The position numbers were made by a program, and so were the translations under genes. From Nymphaea colorata (taxonomy: Eukaryota; Streptophyta; Magnoliopsida; Nymphaeales; Nymphaeaceae), in contig NC_045147.1 in NCBI RefSeq assembly GCF_008831285.2, positions 8,278,334 to 8,342,333 of the forward strand: a stretch of 64,000 nucleotides of DNA, written 5' to 3'. Of this stretch, positions 24,737 to 35,735 are shown one piece after another; within the stretch, counting starts at the first letter, position 1; each line of letters begins with the position of its first letter. The notes under the pieces were generated by a model. It saw only the letters and a program-made list of their open reading frames with translations, did not search any database and was not told the origin of the DNA.

Positions 24737-25440
24737 CACTGCAAGAAGAGAATGCATTAGCACTAACTCTAGGTTCACCAACAAATTCTGTCATTGCGTT
24801 AGTAAATATAGTTTCTTTTGCGCTAATTTAACATGCTTAAGGCAAACCTTTAGAGACCCTATTTTTTAGCAACGAAGCCACAATCTTGCGTTAGAGAATT
24901 ATTTAGGTGTTCCACTTTTTCTAACACTTAGTCCTCCTACATTAGAAAAGCTTGGTTATTTCAAACACATGTTAAAAAAGCCTCCCAGAAACGTCTATTC
25001 CAAAACGCAGATGCATGTGCGTTAGAAAATGCGTCTCGCAAATGTCGATTCCAAATGCAAACGTCCTGCACATTAGAAAAAATGCTAACACAGCACTCTA
25101 TAAAATTGGTATTTTTTCCCTTTTCAAAAGCATTTCAACCTTGCGTTAGGAAAACCCTACCTGCCAAACATCTCTCGTGGTTTCCATCCTCTTCCCCTTC
25201 CTCTCCTGTAAAGTTGTTTTTTTTTTTTCCCTTTTTCGGTGCATTGAGGAACCTTCCCCTCACAGGAAGTTGGTAAAGTTGTTTTTTTTTTTTTTTTCCT
25301 TTTTCGGTGCAATGAGGAACCTTCCCCTCACAGGAAGTTGGATGCAATGGTGATCGCCTTCGGAAGATCGAAGTGAAGAAATGGACTTCTATAGAAGGCG
25401 AAATCCTAAACTCTCTACCGAGAAGGTAAGTAATTGAATT
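24737..25440 (+). mobile_element. Probable CACTA (En/Spm) transposon 5' end
   Basis: The sequence begins CACTGCAAGAAG, the form of CACTA terminal repeats. It is followed over 400 bp by many copies of a subterminal motif, GCGTTAG or close variants (about 24796, 24881, 25018, 25142, plus acattagaaaa forms). A gene-like first exon ends with AAGGTAAGTAA, a good splice donor, at about 25424. The three bases before it are tgt. A matching right end (CTTGCAGTG followed by tgt) was not found in the window, so the element is truncated, interrupted, or longer than can be seen. Confidence 0.5.
25208..25340. repeat. Two-copy tandem duplication, 65 and 68 bp
   Basis: Units 25208-25272 and 25273-25340 both run from gtaaagttg through a long T tract and tttttcggtgca to ctcacaggaagttg. 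They differ mainly in T-tract length, so the duplication is young. Confidence 0.95.
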
Positions 25441-25813
25441 ATCTATTTTTCCTTTTTCCTTCTGTGCTTGTTTCTTTGATTTTGTTGTTGATATTGTTAA
25501 TGCTCATATTTATTTATCTGCTTGCTTGGAATTTGTTAACATCGGATCATGCTTTTGTACGCAGTCTTTGATTTGTCATCCTTTCTTCTCACCTTCGTAG
25601 CCTGCCTTGATCATGCGTTATACAGCTTCATAGCGGTTGGTTCCTCAATTCTAATATCCGGCCTGAAACTAATTTCCTTGCTTGATTTCCTCAACATTAG
25701 AAGAAGCTTCAGCAATAGGAAATAATAAAACAGAGGTGTGATCTAAGACAACCACGAAAATATGTTCTGTTCTTCTTCTTCTTCCCTTCTTGTGAAGATA
25801 TATTGCTTCCGTG
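25441..25813. other. Spacer between CACTA-like end and copia LTR
   Basis: AT-rich sequence with no recognised feature; it may be an intron of the CACTA-like element. Confidence 0.35.
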
Positions 25814-26267
25814 TGTTGGATATTGGCCATGATCCCTATCCCTTCATCTCGTAACTGCAAGGGGGCCCACAGTTACTAGATCAACTTGCAAACAAGTTTC
25901 AAATAAAAGATTTTTATTAAGAAAATTTAAGATTTACATTACCTGTTTCTCTCAAAACCTCTCATTGGCTGCAACCGTGAGCTAGGCATGCAGAAAACCT
26001 ATAAGGCTGGTTATTTAAGCCCAGCACTACTCGATGAAGATGAATCTTTTGGATTATCCTTGCTCGAGCCTCATAGAAGTAAACCACGGTTATCACCTTG
26101 CTTCTGTCTCTGTTTCTCTTCTTTTTTTTCCTGTTTCAGCTGCAACTACTACCTGCTGTTTCGGTGCTTCTACCGTTCGTGCGCTAATCCTGGAGTCTCC
26201 GTTGGTGAACTTGCACACGAGACACAGAACTGCTCAAAGGCGCCATTCTGCTACATCAACTCAAACA
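25814..26267 (+). repeat. Copia 5' LTR (plus strand) with adjacent primer-binding site
   Basis: The LTR starts TGTTGGATA and ends CTCAAACA. It is followed after one base by TGGTATCAGAGC at 26269-26280, the initiator tRNA-Met binding site of copia elements. Its first 60 bases (including taactgcaagggggcc) match the start of the LTR at 40324, so both belong to one family, but the two are too different to be a pair. A TATA-like tatttaag lies near 26010. Confidence 0.8.
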
Positions 26268-26280
26268 GTGGTATCAGAGC

Positions 26281-26961
26281 TATGGAGATCAATATCGTCT
26301 AAACAAATATGTAAATTTCATATGATGAAACTTACTGACATGCTATACATCAATAGAAAGCTATCGTGAATGCTTGAATAATGCTAGATTATATAACTTG
26401 CAGATGCTAGAAAATATTACACGCTCGATTAGTTCTAGTTAAAACAGAGACACTCAGTGTTGAACAGAGAACTTCCGCTTAGAAGAATGTCATTTTTTGT
26501 GGTCTACAAACATTAATAAAAGATAGGGGGAAGGAAGGAGCCTGGCGCTTCCGTAGACAGATAGCAGAGGTTACAATGAAGCGAAGGCATACACAAAACA
26601 AAATTTAGATTAGATGTTTGACATACCTGAGTGGTCGCCACTGCCTCTTTTCCGGAAACTCGTACAGAAGTTGTTGTTCTTCTTTCTTGCAGATGTGCAG
26701 GTAGGCTGCCAGACTCGAGTTCTATCTCCCAGGAGAAGGGGGTTTCTGCTACTCTCGAAGGTTTCTAGTCTAAGGCGCCGTAGACCAGAAACCCTCCTCT
26801 GTCCAACAACAGTTGTGGCTTCCGGCGACTTGAGATAGCCCTCTGTCACTACCCTTCAGATCTGGCTGCCCTCCGTCACTGATACTCTTAAACAAAGCGC
26901 CGACCGAAGTTCGACTACTACTCCTCTCCCCATTCTACGTTGACGACACTTGTCAAATAGC
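26281..26961. other. Copia leader and unidentified GC-richer DNA
   Basis: No recognisable protein is present. On the minus strand a splice-donor-like CTCAG|GTATGT lies near 26632, downstream of the minus-strand TATA box at 27337-27347. This fits the end of a leader exon, but the element is not identified. Confidence 0.35.
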
Positions 26962-27254
26962 AGAGTCGCTGGTGCTCACTGGCCGCAGCTTCTGTCGTCC
27001 ACCTCGCAGCGACCCAAGCCCCAATAGAGAGTGTTCGAGAGTCGCTGGTGCTCACCGAACGTAGCTTCTGTCATCCTCCTTGCAGCGATACAAACCCCAG
27101 CAGAGAGGATTCCAGAGTCATTGGTCCTCGCCGGCCGCTGCTCCAACCATCCTCCTTGCAGTGGTAGCAGAGTGGGTTCGAGAGCTGCAGGTGCTCACCA
27201 GCCGTAGCTCCGGTCATCTTCCTCGCGCTGGTAGACTGTAGTAGAGGCAGTTCG
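26962..27254. repeat. Tandem array of four units (76, 76, 67, 74 bp)
   Basis: Units start at 26962, 27038, 27114 and 27181, each with agagtcgctggtgctcacc or a variant. Each continues with a gcttctgtc-tcctcc segment, ttgcagcg, and caraccccarcagagag. A partial fifth unit follows from 27255. The array lies between a minus-strand TATA box and a minus-strand splice-donor-like site. Confidence 0.9.
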
Positions 27255-27336
27255 AGAGAGACGCCAGACGAAACCCTAGCAGAGAGGGTTCACGAGAAGA
27301 GAGAGAGGATCAAACGGAAGAATGAAGAAAAGTCGA

Positions 27337-27347
27337 ACGTATTTATA
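27337..27347 (-). promoter_or_regulatory. Minus-strand TATA box (LTR-type promoter)
   Basis: Read on the minus strand it is GGCTATAAATACG, a strong TATA match. It is placed like the GGCTATTTATATGC box of the copia LTR copies at 35.6 and 40.5 kb. The sequence to its right (27360-27490) is homologous to 35735-35850, right of the inverted LTR there. Confidence 0.5.
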
Positions 27348-27717
27348 GCCTTAGATTAAAAATTACAGTCTTAGTCCACCTCTTTCACCAATGTTTCAAA
27401 GAAGTGATCAAAATTAATGTAAAATAATGACGCAACGTTTTTACTAAAAACCTTTTCAAAAAGAGGCTTGTGAAAGTTAAATTTATTTTAAAACTAGAAT
27501 TTTATTCAGAATTGCATATAGATACGTAAGATTTTTTAAAGAAGAAAACCTCCTTATAAAATGTCGATTCGAGGACTCCTTGCTTATAAGTTATTTTAGA
27601 ATATTGACAGGGTATTCTTGACTCAATACCATTTTTTTTTATGCTGCATACACTCCTACTATGGATTGACTACTTCCTTGATGTTCTTTACTTGCCATTA
27701 AAATTTAAAAATTAGAA

Positions 27718-29450
27718 ATGACTTCTAAAGTCGGAGATCCAGGCCAAGACAAAAAAATTCAATGGAACCAACGTTCATGCATAGAAGTGTAGGATCATTT
27801 TCCCCTGACACTTGAGAGGTTGATTCATGTCATTAAAAAACCTTTTCCCACCCTATGAGACAAGCCCACAGATGAGGAAAGGAAAACATACGATGCTTTT
27901 GAAACTGATAGTTTGATGGCTAAAACCATTATGTTAGCTTTAATGGAAGATGACAAGATCAAAGTATTTGAAGACTATTCAATAGCTAAGGAGATGTTTG
28001 ATGTTATCTCCTCAAAGTATAACACCACTACTACGATGTATGTTCAATTATTCCTATACCAGTTTAATTAATATAAAATAAAGAAGTCAGATAGAGTGGT
28101 TGATCATGATAATATGATGTTGGTCATGGCTAAAGACATCGCCGCAGTAGGAAATGTGATTTCAGATAATATGCAGATTTGTACTATCCTCAATAGTCTA
28201 CCTCCTTCTTGAGACATGGCAGTCACTGCCCTAAGCCATCGATTTGATACTCTGACTTTAGAAAAGCTTACTATTTAGTTAGCTATTCAACAAGAACACA
28301 TAGCCAAGAGAAAAAATGCGAAACTAATGATAGTTTAGGATAAACCTGCTAGTAGTTATCTGTTAATAAGACCCAAACAATTTAAAAAAAAACGATGGTA
28401 AGTTTAAGGATAATTTTACAAGTTCTCAGAGACCTCAATGAGTTATACTGAAATGATACAGGTGCGGGAAGCATGGACACATCAAAAAGAACTGCATGAC
28501 AAAGTTTCTGAATAAGAAGAACAACAATGATCAGGACAATAACAACAAGAGGAAAAATCAAGAGGCCTACAATAAAAAAGTCATATGCGTTGTGCTAAAG
28601 TGTCTATTCGCAAATGAAGAATTGACTGGTTAGTGGGTAAATTCAAGAGCTACCCGCCACATAACTAAAACAAAAAAAGGTGTGGTTCGTATGGAAGACC
28701 TAAGTCCAAGAGTATAAAAAGTTTATATGGGAAATAATTAATATTGTGATGTCATAGGAGTTGAGTCATATCGACTCAATGTTGGGGCACCAGTGTTATT
28801 CTGAACGAAGTTCTGTATGTTCCTTCTATGAAGAAGGACCTAGTATCTGTCCCCACTTTGATTGGAAAATGTTTTGAAGTGTGTTTTGTTTCAGGAAAAG
28901 TCACAATGGGAAAACATGGGCAAATCATGTTTGAAGGAAAATATATTAAAAAATATGACATGTTTAAACTTAATGAAATGAATAAAGTTTCAGGTTGTGC
29001 TTATATTGTGCATTGAGTATGATTGTAAACTTATGACATAAAAAATTAAGTCATGTAACTATTAACAAGATGAAGACTCCATTATAGCAAGGTATTAACA
29101 TAAATGATTTTGCAAAATGCTAGTCATGCCTATATGAAAAGAAAGTAAGGAAAATCTTTCGCTTTGAAGTAATTAAAGTCACTGATCTGTTAGAGATTAT
29201 CCATATAGATATTTATAGACCTTTTAAAGTCCAAACACATGGTGGCATGTTATATTTGATAACATTCATTAATGACTTCTTAAAATTTGGTTATCTTTAT
29301 TTGATCAAATATAAATATGAAGTCCTTGAGAAATTAAATGAATACAAAAATGAAGTCAATAGACAACTTGACATCTGATCGAGGTGGTGAATGTACATCA
29401 AATGAATTTTTCAAATACTATAAAGACATTAGAATTAATAAGTAAAAACC
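27718..29450 (+). pseudogene. Copia gag-pol remnant (gag, zinc knuckle, protease, integrase)
   Basis: The ATG at 27718 opens MTSKVGDP. Gag is readable at 27840-28330 (KPTDEERKTYDAFE, then DSLMAKTIMLALMEDDKI, then AKEMFDVISSKYNTTT, later SDNMQICTILNSLPPS). A zinc knuckle YRCGKHGHIKKNC at 28458-28496 has its first Cys changed to Tyr. The protease site reads WVNSRATRH at 28633, where copia has W-x-D-S-G-A-T-x-H, so the catalytic Asp is Asn and the Gly is Arg. Integrase phrases follow at 29180-29450 in broken frames (a YPYRYL-like start, then KTLELI). Reverse transcriptase is not seen. The orientation fits the 25814 LTR, which may be its own. Confidence 0.85.
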
Positions 29451-30411
29451 AATGCATAGAATAAATCTTGAATTGCATGTCTTTAAAAACTTTTTATCAT
29501 ATTCATAATTTACGAAACCAAAAAGAAGTGCATGCATTATTGTGCACTTATCCATACATTTTCTTATATTTTCACATCAAGTTTCTGTAGGCAAAGAAAA
29601 GTTGCACTAGATTCACTAACTCTAAATAACAAAGTTCATTGTTTTCCATCACTAAATTATTTTTTAAAATATGAATTTTTATATTGTTTTAAATGACTAG
29701 TCCCATTAGCATTTTGTCCACCAAATCATTCAACTACAATATTTACATTTGTCATACTCTTTAGCACTCATGAATGATTGAATGTAGGCACATACATAAT
29801 ACTAAAGAAGAGTAAAATGTCACATATTAAAAAATTGATAATCACATAAACACTATAGGTAGATATAACTAATGAAGATCCGTAAAATTCAAACATTCAT
29901 AAGTAAATTCACAAAAAGTAACCAATTTGTTAAACTGAAAATCAATTCAATTAAAAAGCACAAAAATATGCCCAAAAAAGAGGTAAAAATCAACAAAAAT
30001 AGAGATACTCTCACTAGTGGACCAGTGGTGGTTTTTAGGCCAATTGTTAGAGAGAGGACCTTGATGGTAGTTGGAAACTTCAGAAAATAGCCTAAGAAAA
30101 CCACCAAGAATTGTCGTGCAGCCCGAAGGTCATGCTGCTCGTGCAAGCGAGGCTACGAGGGTGGGATTATTGGACTGAGAGTCTGAGATTGAGGAAGTCA
30201 TGGATCAAGAGGGGCGAGTAGCCACATGCGGCGACAATCGGTGAGAGTAGTTAGGCTGTGACTTCGACGCGAGGGACAACTCGTTGAGGGGGCATGAGGG
30301 AGTCCGTAGCCTGTAGGATGGTCAGTGTCTAGTAGGGAGGCAAAATTTCGTGACGGGAATCCTGGGCAAGTGGCCATAGGCGACGACAGTCGACAAGAGC
30401 AATCAGGTAGT
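29451..30411. other. Spacer left of the nested copia
   Basis: AT-rich to about 30000, then GC-richer with repeated ggcgac and gcgag words. It continues in kind after the copia insertion at 34484, so both sides are one host sequence. No gene is recognised. Confidence 0.5.
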
Positions 30412-31039
30412 TGTTAGAAAACGTAATGTGTGGGCCCTAGGTATAACTTAGATACAAATTCAAATGTATGCGGAGAAAATCCAGCAGAGTCTCGATATCC
30501 AAAATGGTTCTCAATAATAGCTTTGATAAAGTATACTTAATAAGAACTTAATTACCAAACAAAAATAGCTTACAAAGTGTGCTAAAAACCAACCATTGGT
30601 AATCTTAAAATGTAAACTATTTATTCATCAAACTGGATATTACAAAGGAGGACTCAAGAAAACTCACCTCCGCTCACGTAGTGAGCTAAAACACCTAACG
30701 CCGTTGCAGCACACACTTGAAACTTTGTCACTCAAGCTCACGAAGTGAACACACGAGCTAACACTCACCAGCTCACAAATGGAGCACATGCTCAACTCAC
30801 AAAGAGAGCACCCAAGACCACTCAACCTGATTTTTCTTTTTCACACACCCTTAATATGCCCAACATCCCTATTTATAGGGAGCATTAGGCGGTGGTGGAT
30901 GCTTCCACCAATTTCCACACATTTTTTTTATTTTTTATTTCTTTAATCATTACATAAGCACCGCCTTACAAAAGAAAGAGGCTCGTTGCCTCTTGAGTCA
31001 TCTCGACTCTTCCAAGAGAGTCGGTGATGACTCTCTACA
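30412..31039 (-). repeat. 3' LTR of the nested copia (628 bp)
   Basis: It matches 33869-34478 throughout with scattered substitutions and small indels. It keeps a TATA box, CTATAAATAG on the minus strand at 30878-30869. Confidence 0.95.
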
Positions 31040-31049
31040 ATCTCCCCCT

Positions 31050-31215
31050 CATTACCGACTCTTGACTCATGACTCTTAACATTCTTTAAACTTGGTGAAT
31101 GTTTGCACTCGCAATCCTTTGGTAGGAGTTCTCGAGTCTCGTTATGCTCCAATGCCTTCATTTCATCTTTTATTGTTGCATGTCATTTTTCAATATCTTT
31201 TGCTTCTTCAAAAGA
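31050..31215 (-). pseudogene. Start of copia reverse transcriptase region, truncated
   Basis: The minus strand reads EPASFEEAKDIEK, a stop, then HATIKDEMKALEHNETREL. This is the W-x-A-M-x-x-E-x-x-A-L-x-x-N-x-T-W-x-L entry of copia RT, with the first Trp changed to a stop. It is followed after a few residues by non-RT text and the polypurine tract. The palm, YVDD box and RNase H are all missing. Confidence 0.8.
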
Positions 31216-32532
31216 AGCTGGCTCGATCTCTTTCATGATGACACAATCTGCATCTGTATACTTTGGATTTGGTTTTGGTATTCTCGTTGATCTTCTTAAT
31301 GTTATGGGTGTTCCTTCTGGCTCTTTTAAGTTGTGATGGTCTTTCTTCTTCTGCACTTCTTTGTTGGACAGGACTTACTCTTGTTCTCCATGGATCTGCA
31401 CGTTCTTCTTGTCTTGGGCTATGAACTTGTTTATCTGGTCGTCTTGCTTCTATGACTTCCGGCTCAGGCTCTCCTTGATTCATCTCAAATTGTATTTTGT
31501 TTCGAACATCTCTCTCAAAAACTGAAGAGTCTTGAAGCGTCTTCTTCTCTTCTGACCACCACGATGATGCTTCATCGAAGATGACATTGCAAGAAACGTA
31601 AACTTGTCCTGTGCTAGGATTAGCACATTTCAATCTTTTCCGATATGGATCATATCCGACAAAGACACACCTCTGTGTCTTTTTGTTGAACTTAGTTTTG
31701 TGCTGCTCAGATAGAAAAACATGACATACACAACCAAATACTCTAAAATAACTCACAGATGACTTCATTTTATGGAGCATTTCATATGGAGACCTAAAAT
31801 TGAATCTTAGCATTGGTAGTCGATTAATTACGTATACAACAGTGCTGACACACTCGGCCCAAAATCTTAGTGGCATGTTCTTTGTATGCATCATGCTTTG
31901 ACATGTTTCTGCTATGTGGCGATTTTTTCGTTCTGCCACTCCATTTTGTTGTGGCATATAGGCACATGTAAATTGTCTTCGAATACCATGTTGCCTCATG
32001 TATGCCATAAACATGTTGGATGTATATTTGCCACTATTATCGGTGCGTAGACACTGAATTTTATATCCAAGTTCTTTTCTCACCATTTGATGAAACTCCT
32101 TTAACTTTTCAAGTGCTTCAGATTTTTCTTTCATAAAATAGACCCAAGTATATCTTGAAAAATCATCAATAAATGTGATAAAATACCACTTACCTCCAAC
32201 TGATGGGTCTGGTACTTTGCCGAATAATCTGAATGCACAAGCTCGAATGGTGCTTTTGCTCTGTACTTGGATTCTTTGAATGGCCTCCTGTGCGCCTTTC
32301 CATATTGGCATCCAGCACAGACTTTGTCTGTTTGTACTTCAAGTTTTGGCAGACCAATCAACTGTCCCCTATTAGACATCTCTTGGAGTTTGTTATATCC
32401 AACATGAGCGAGTCTCTCGTGCAAAATATCTGCAGTATCATGCTTTTTCGTTTTGTCAATATATGTTGTTTCTATTGACAAGACATATTGACTCAACTTT
32501 TCTTCCTTTAAATATATGAGTTCCTTGAACAT
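31208..32532 (-). pseudogene. Copia integrase (two overlapping frames)
   Basis: Pre-integrase finger: HERLAH and CAGCQYGK in the 32532-32131 frame, followed by the first catalytic Asp in FELVHSD (about 32229). A frameshift near 32210 leads into the 32311-31208 frame, with [16 protein letters not shown], the second Asp in RTDNSGKY (residue 91) and the Glu in NGVAERKN (residue 127). There are 35 residues between Asp and Glu, the D-D35-E spacing. The copia-type tail follows (FRVFGCVCHVF, then RCVFVGYDPY) and ends in a charged hinge. The catalytic triad is intact, but the frameshift splits it. Confidence 0.92.
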
Positions 32533-32719
32533 CTACGTCTTTATAAACTTTCACATTATTTGAGCCAAACAAAACATAGTGCCCTAAAGCTGTAAGTTGT
32601 GGCACATATAACAAGTTCTTAGTCATTTATGAAACATGATAAATGTTCCGTAAAATCCGGTCTTTACCGAAGTTGGCTACAACCTCTGCTTCTCCAATAT
32701 GTGCCACTGGGAGCTTTGT

Positions 32720-33049
32720 GTTGTTAACAACAACTCAATTTCCATCATATTCTTTCATACTTAAGAACTTGCTCTCATCACCAGTCATATGGTTTGAACA
32801 TCCAGGATCAATTATCCAATCAGTTTGATAATTGATCATCTCTTCTTTTTCTTTTACTGGTTTTGTATGAGCGGAATTACATCTTTCTTGTATAATATCC
32901 TCTTTAAACTCCATTGAGTACAGAAACGAACTTTTCTGTACAGTCTCATTAGCTCCCCCATGTTGCTTACTTGTCGTGACTGCATTTCCTTCATCTATTC
33001 TGACTCTGCAGTCACGAGCAAAATGACCCAATTTTACACATCTAAAACA
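32720..33049 (-). pseudogene. Copia zinc knuckle and protease
   Basis: The CCHC knuckle CFRCVKLGHFARDC at 33049-33008 is complete, one frame away from gag. The protease site reads WIIDPGCSNHMTGD near 32820, where copia normally has D-S-G; Ser is Pro here, which should inactivate it. Downstream protease text continues in broken frames to about 32560. Confidence 0.88.
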
Positions 33050-33816
33050 TTTCTTCTTTGGCCTCCATTACTGTGTAGTTTCTCTTGTTTTCTTATTTCG
33101 TCAATATTCCTACTTGGAGACCTAATGACTGGTTTAGCTGGCCAACGTGATCTTTGACCTTTACTAAACAACGCTTCCTCATTATTTACTTTGAGTGAAA
33201 GCCCAGCCATTTGCTTCGCTAATGTTTCTTGATTGATCAAGAGATTCTCCAACTCCAATAATGTTGATTGAACTGACCAACCTTGAACACCAATTATAAA
33301 ACTGCCAAATTCTAGACGAAGTCCACGAACAAGGATTCTCCACATACGGGCCTCGCTAATCTTAGGCGCAGGGTCAATTTGAGATATCTCCCTACAAATA
33401 TTTTTAACCTTCATAAAATACTCTGCTATCGACATGTTTCCCTTAGTTAATGTAGCTAATTCATTTTCTAAACAATTATAGGCGGGCATCATTAGCTCGA
33501 GAAAATAGCGTTGCAAAAGCATTCCATGCTTCTTTAGGAGTCTTAGCATCACGTATATATGATCTAATAAATCCTTCTCAATTGATATCTTAATTGCAAA
33601 TAGAGCTTTCCATGCTTTGATCATCCATTTCTTCTTCGCTTCCTCGTTGACAGGAATATTAGTATCTGATCCCAATACTATCTCCCATAATTCCTGTCCC
33701 AGAAAATACGACTCCATGCAAGATTTCCAATAGCCATAATTGCTAATGTTAAGCTTCTCAATATTATTTAATACAACCACTAATGCCGCCATAATTACAA
33801 AATATAATTGGCCCAA
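33034..33816 (-). pseudogene. Copia gag (260 residues, frameshifted at its end)
   Basis: The likely start is the second Met (33792): MAALVVVLNNIEKLN. It matches the copia gag (UBN2/DUF4219) pattern with YGYWKSCMESYFLGQELWEI, then LLDHIYV, then ENELATLTKGNMSIAEYFMK. Further on come EISQIDPAPKISEARMWRIL, RGLRLEFGSF and LENLLINQETLAKQMAGL. It is nearly intact, but a frameshift near 33050 separates it from its zinc knuckle. Confidence 0.92.
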
Positions 33817-33868
33817 TTAATCTCACTAGTAAAACAGTCATTAAACTGAACATCGCTCTGATACCACT

Positions 33869-34478
33869 TGTTAGAAAACGTAATGTGTAGGCACTAGATA
33901 TAACTTGGATACAAACTCAAATTTATGCGGAGAAAATCCAGCAGAGTCTCGATGTCCAAAATGATTCTCAATAATAACTTTGATAAAGTATACTTAATAA
34001 GAACTTAATTACCAAACAAAAACAGCTCACAAAGTATGCTAAAAACCAACCATTGGTAATTTTAAAATGTAAACTATTTATTCATCAAAATAAACATTAC
34101 AGAAGGAGGCCTCAAGAAAACTCACCTCCGCTCACGTAGTGAGCTAAAACACCCAACGCCATGCAGGACACACTTGAAACTTTGTCACTCGAGCTCACGA
34201 AATGAACACACGAGCTAACACTCACTAGCTCACAAATGGAGCACACGCTCAACTCACAAAGAGCACCTAAGACCACTCAACTTGATTTTTCTTTTTCACA
34301 CACCCTTAATATGTAGGGAGCATTAGGGGATGGGGGATGCTTCCACCAATTTCTACACATTTTTTTTATTTTTTATTTTTTTAATCATTACATGAGCACG
34401 GCCTTACAAAAGAAAGAGGCTCGTTGCCTCTTGAGTATCTCGACTCTTCCAAGACAGTTGGTGACGACTCTCTGTACA
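33869..34478 (-). repeat. 5' LTR of the nested copia (610 bp), TATA box deleted
   Basis: Pair of 30412-31039. Relative to that copy it lacks 17 bases at about 34313, and these include the TATA box. Confidence 0.95.
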
Positions 34479-34483
34479 GTAGT

Positions 34484-35424
34484 GACCCACGACTTGAGGT
34501 GGGGGACTCAGTGAGAAGGATTGAGGAAAGTCAGGCAGGACAGTCGACGTCCGCTAGGGAGGCAGCCACGAGGGGCGACAGTAGGACAGCAAGTAGCCGC
34601 GGGGGGTGCACGTAGAAGCGAGGATGACGGCAGGCAGAAGCCACTAGCGAGGACAAGTGGCGACAGCAGGTAGGCAGAAGCGAGGGCGACAGCTATGGCG
34701 AGCGGCAGATTAGGCGAGTGTCGATGATGACGACGACAACAGATAGCAGACTGAAAAGTGAAGTCGATGACAGCAGCTAGCAGCTACAGGTGGGGGAATC
34801 GGGGGAGGCAGTAGATTCAGATAGTGGCGACGGCAGGTAGTCAGCTCGAGGTGAGTGGCGAGCGGCGACGGCAAGATGCATTTTGAGGCGGGGAGTCAGT
34901 GGTTGTCCTTTCTTTGACACTGGGTAACTAGATTCACAGGGCCCCGACAAAGCAGTTCTTCGACCTGAACCTGACCGTTATTTTGTTGGGCTGAGCCAGG
35001 CTCGACATAGAAGCCTGCTGAGTCTTCTACAGTACCCGGGCCAAGTACCAGGCAGTCGGTGCCCCGGTGCGAACATCCCGTCCATTGTTTGTTTTGTGTT
35101 TTGTTCATTTTATTTGTAACATCCAGTGTACAAATGCTCCGTACATGTCATACCCGTTTTGTACATTGCTTGTTTTGTGTTTTGTCCATTTTATTTGTAA
35201 CATCTAGTGCTTGTGTTTTATAGGGTCTCCTCTGTCTGATCTATCCATCGTTTGTGAAAGAGAACAATCTACCAATCTTTTTGAACTAGCATGCTTCCAT
35301 ACATTCTGTAAGCATGATAAAAACAACTTACTCGTATGTGTGCAGGTAGTATTCATCATATGCATCACGGCACTACATACAACATAGGGGTCGGATTTCA
35401 CTTACAGGAAACTCGACAAACAAG
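34484..35424. other. Host sequence right of the nested copia
   Basis: The first 400 bases are GC-rich with ggcgaca, ggcagc and gcgagg words. No protein family is seen. Near 35100-35200 the phrase tgttttgtgttttgt-cattttatttgtaacat occurs twice (about 35090 and 35169). Confidence 0.5.
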
Positions 35425-35735
35425 GCTCTGATACCACTGTTGGGGAAACTTACGATGCAGCGGAAGTTGCAAGTCATCGTCGCCTGTAAGATTACCTGCG
35501 GCTCTAGTCCCATGGAGAACTCGTCCCTATAGAAAACAGAACAAGAGCAAGAGGAACAAGAAGAGTATGTCAGTTTTTAAGGTTTCCTTCTAAGGGGCTC
35601 CTCATGTGTAATGAACACTCTAATCCTTAGTCTCGCTGCATATAAATAGCTACCCCCTTAGGTTTTCCCCAAATCCAGCAGCGGTTACAGTGAGTGAGAG
35701 ATTTTAGGTGTGCATTCATCTCGTAATTACAAAAA
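35425..35735 (-). repeat. Copia LTR in inverted orientation, with primer-binding site pointing left
   Basis: On the plus strand, gctctgatacca (PBS complement, 35425-35436) is followed by TGTTGGGGAAAC at 35438. The run 35438-35729 is the reverse complement of about 40385-40673, with only scattered differences. Its minus-strand TATA-like box (CTATTTATATGC) is near 35645. Beyond 35730 the match to the other copy ends. Confidence 0.88.

Larger units (their letters stand above)
30412..34478 (-). mobile_element. Nested copia element, minus strand, reverse transcriptase deleted
   Basis: LTRs at 33869-34478 (5') and 30412-31039 (3') run TGTAGA to CTAACA on the minus strand. The primer-binding site TGGTATCAGAGC lies at 33866-33855, two bases from the LTR, and a polypurine tract at 31050-31040. 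A perfect 5-bp duplication GTAGT flanks it (30407-30411 and 34479-34483). Inside are gag, CCHC knuckle, protease and integrase, but only the first residues of RT remain before sequence just upstream of the polypurine tract. It is 4067 bp long; full copia elements are near 5 kb. It could be mobilised only by a helper, and its 5' LTR lacks a TATA box. Confidence 0.95.

Noticed and set aside
27140-27152. cttgcagtg as the right end of the CACTA-like element
   Set aside because: The following three bases are gta, not the tgt expected from the left flank. It is also part of the 76-bp tandem array.
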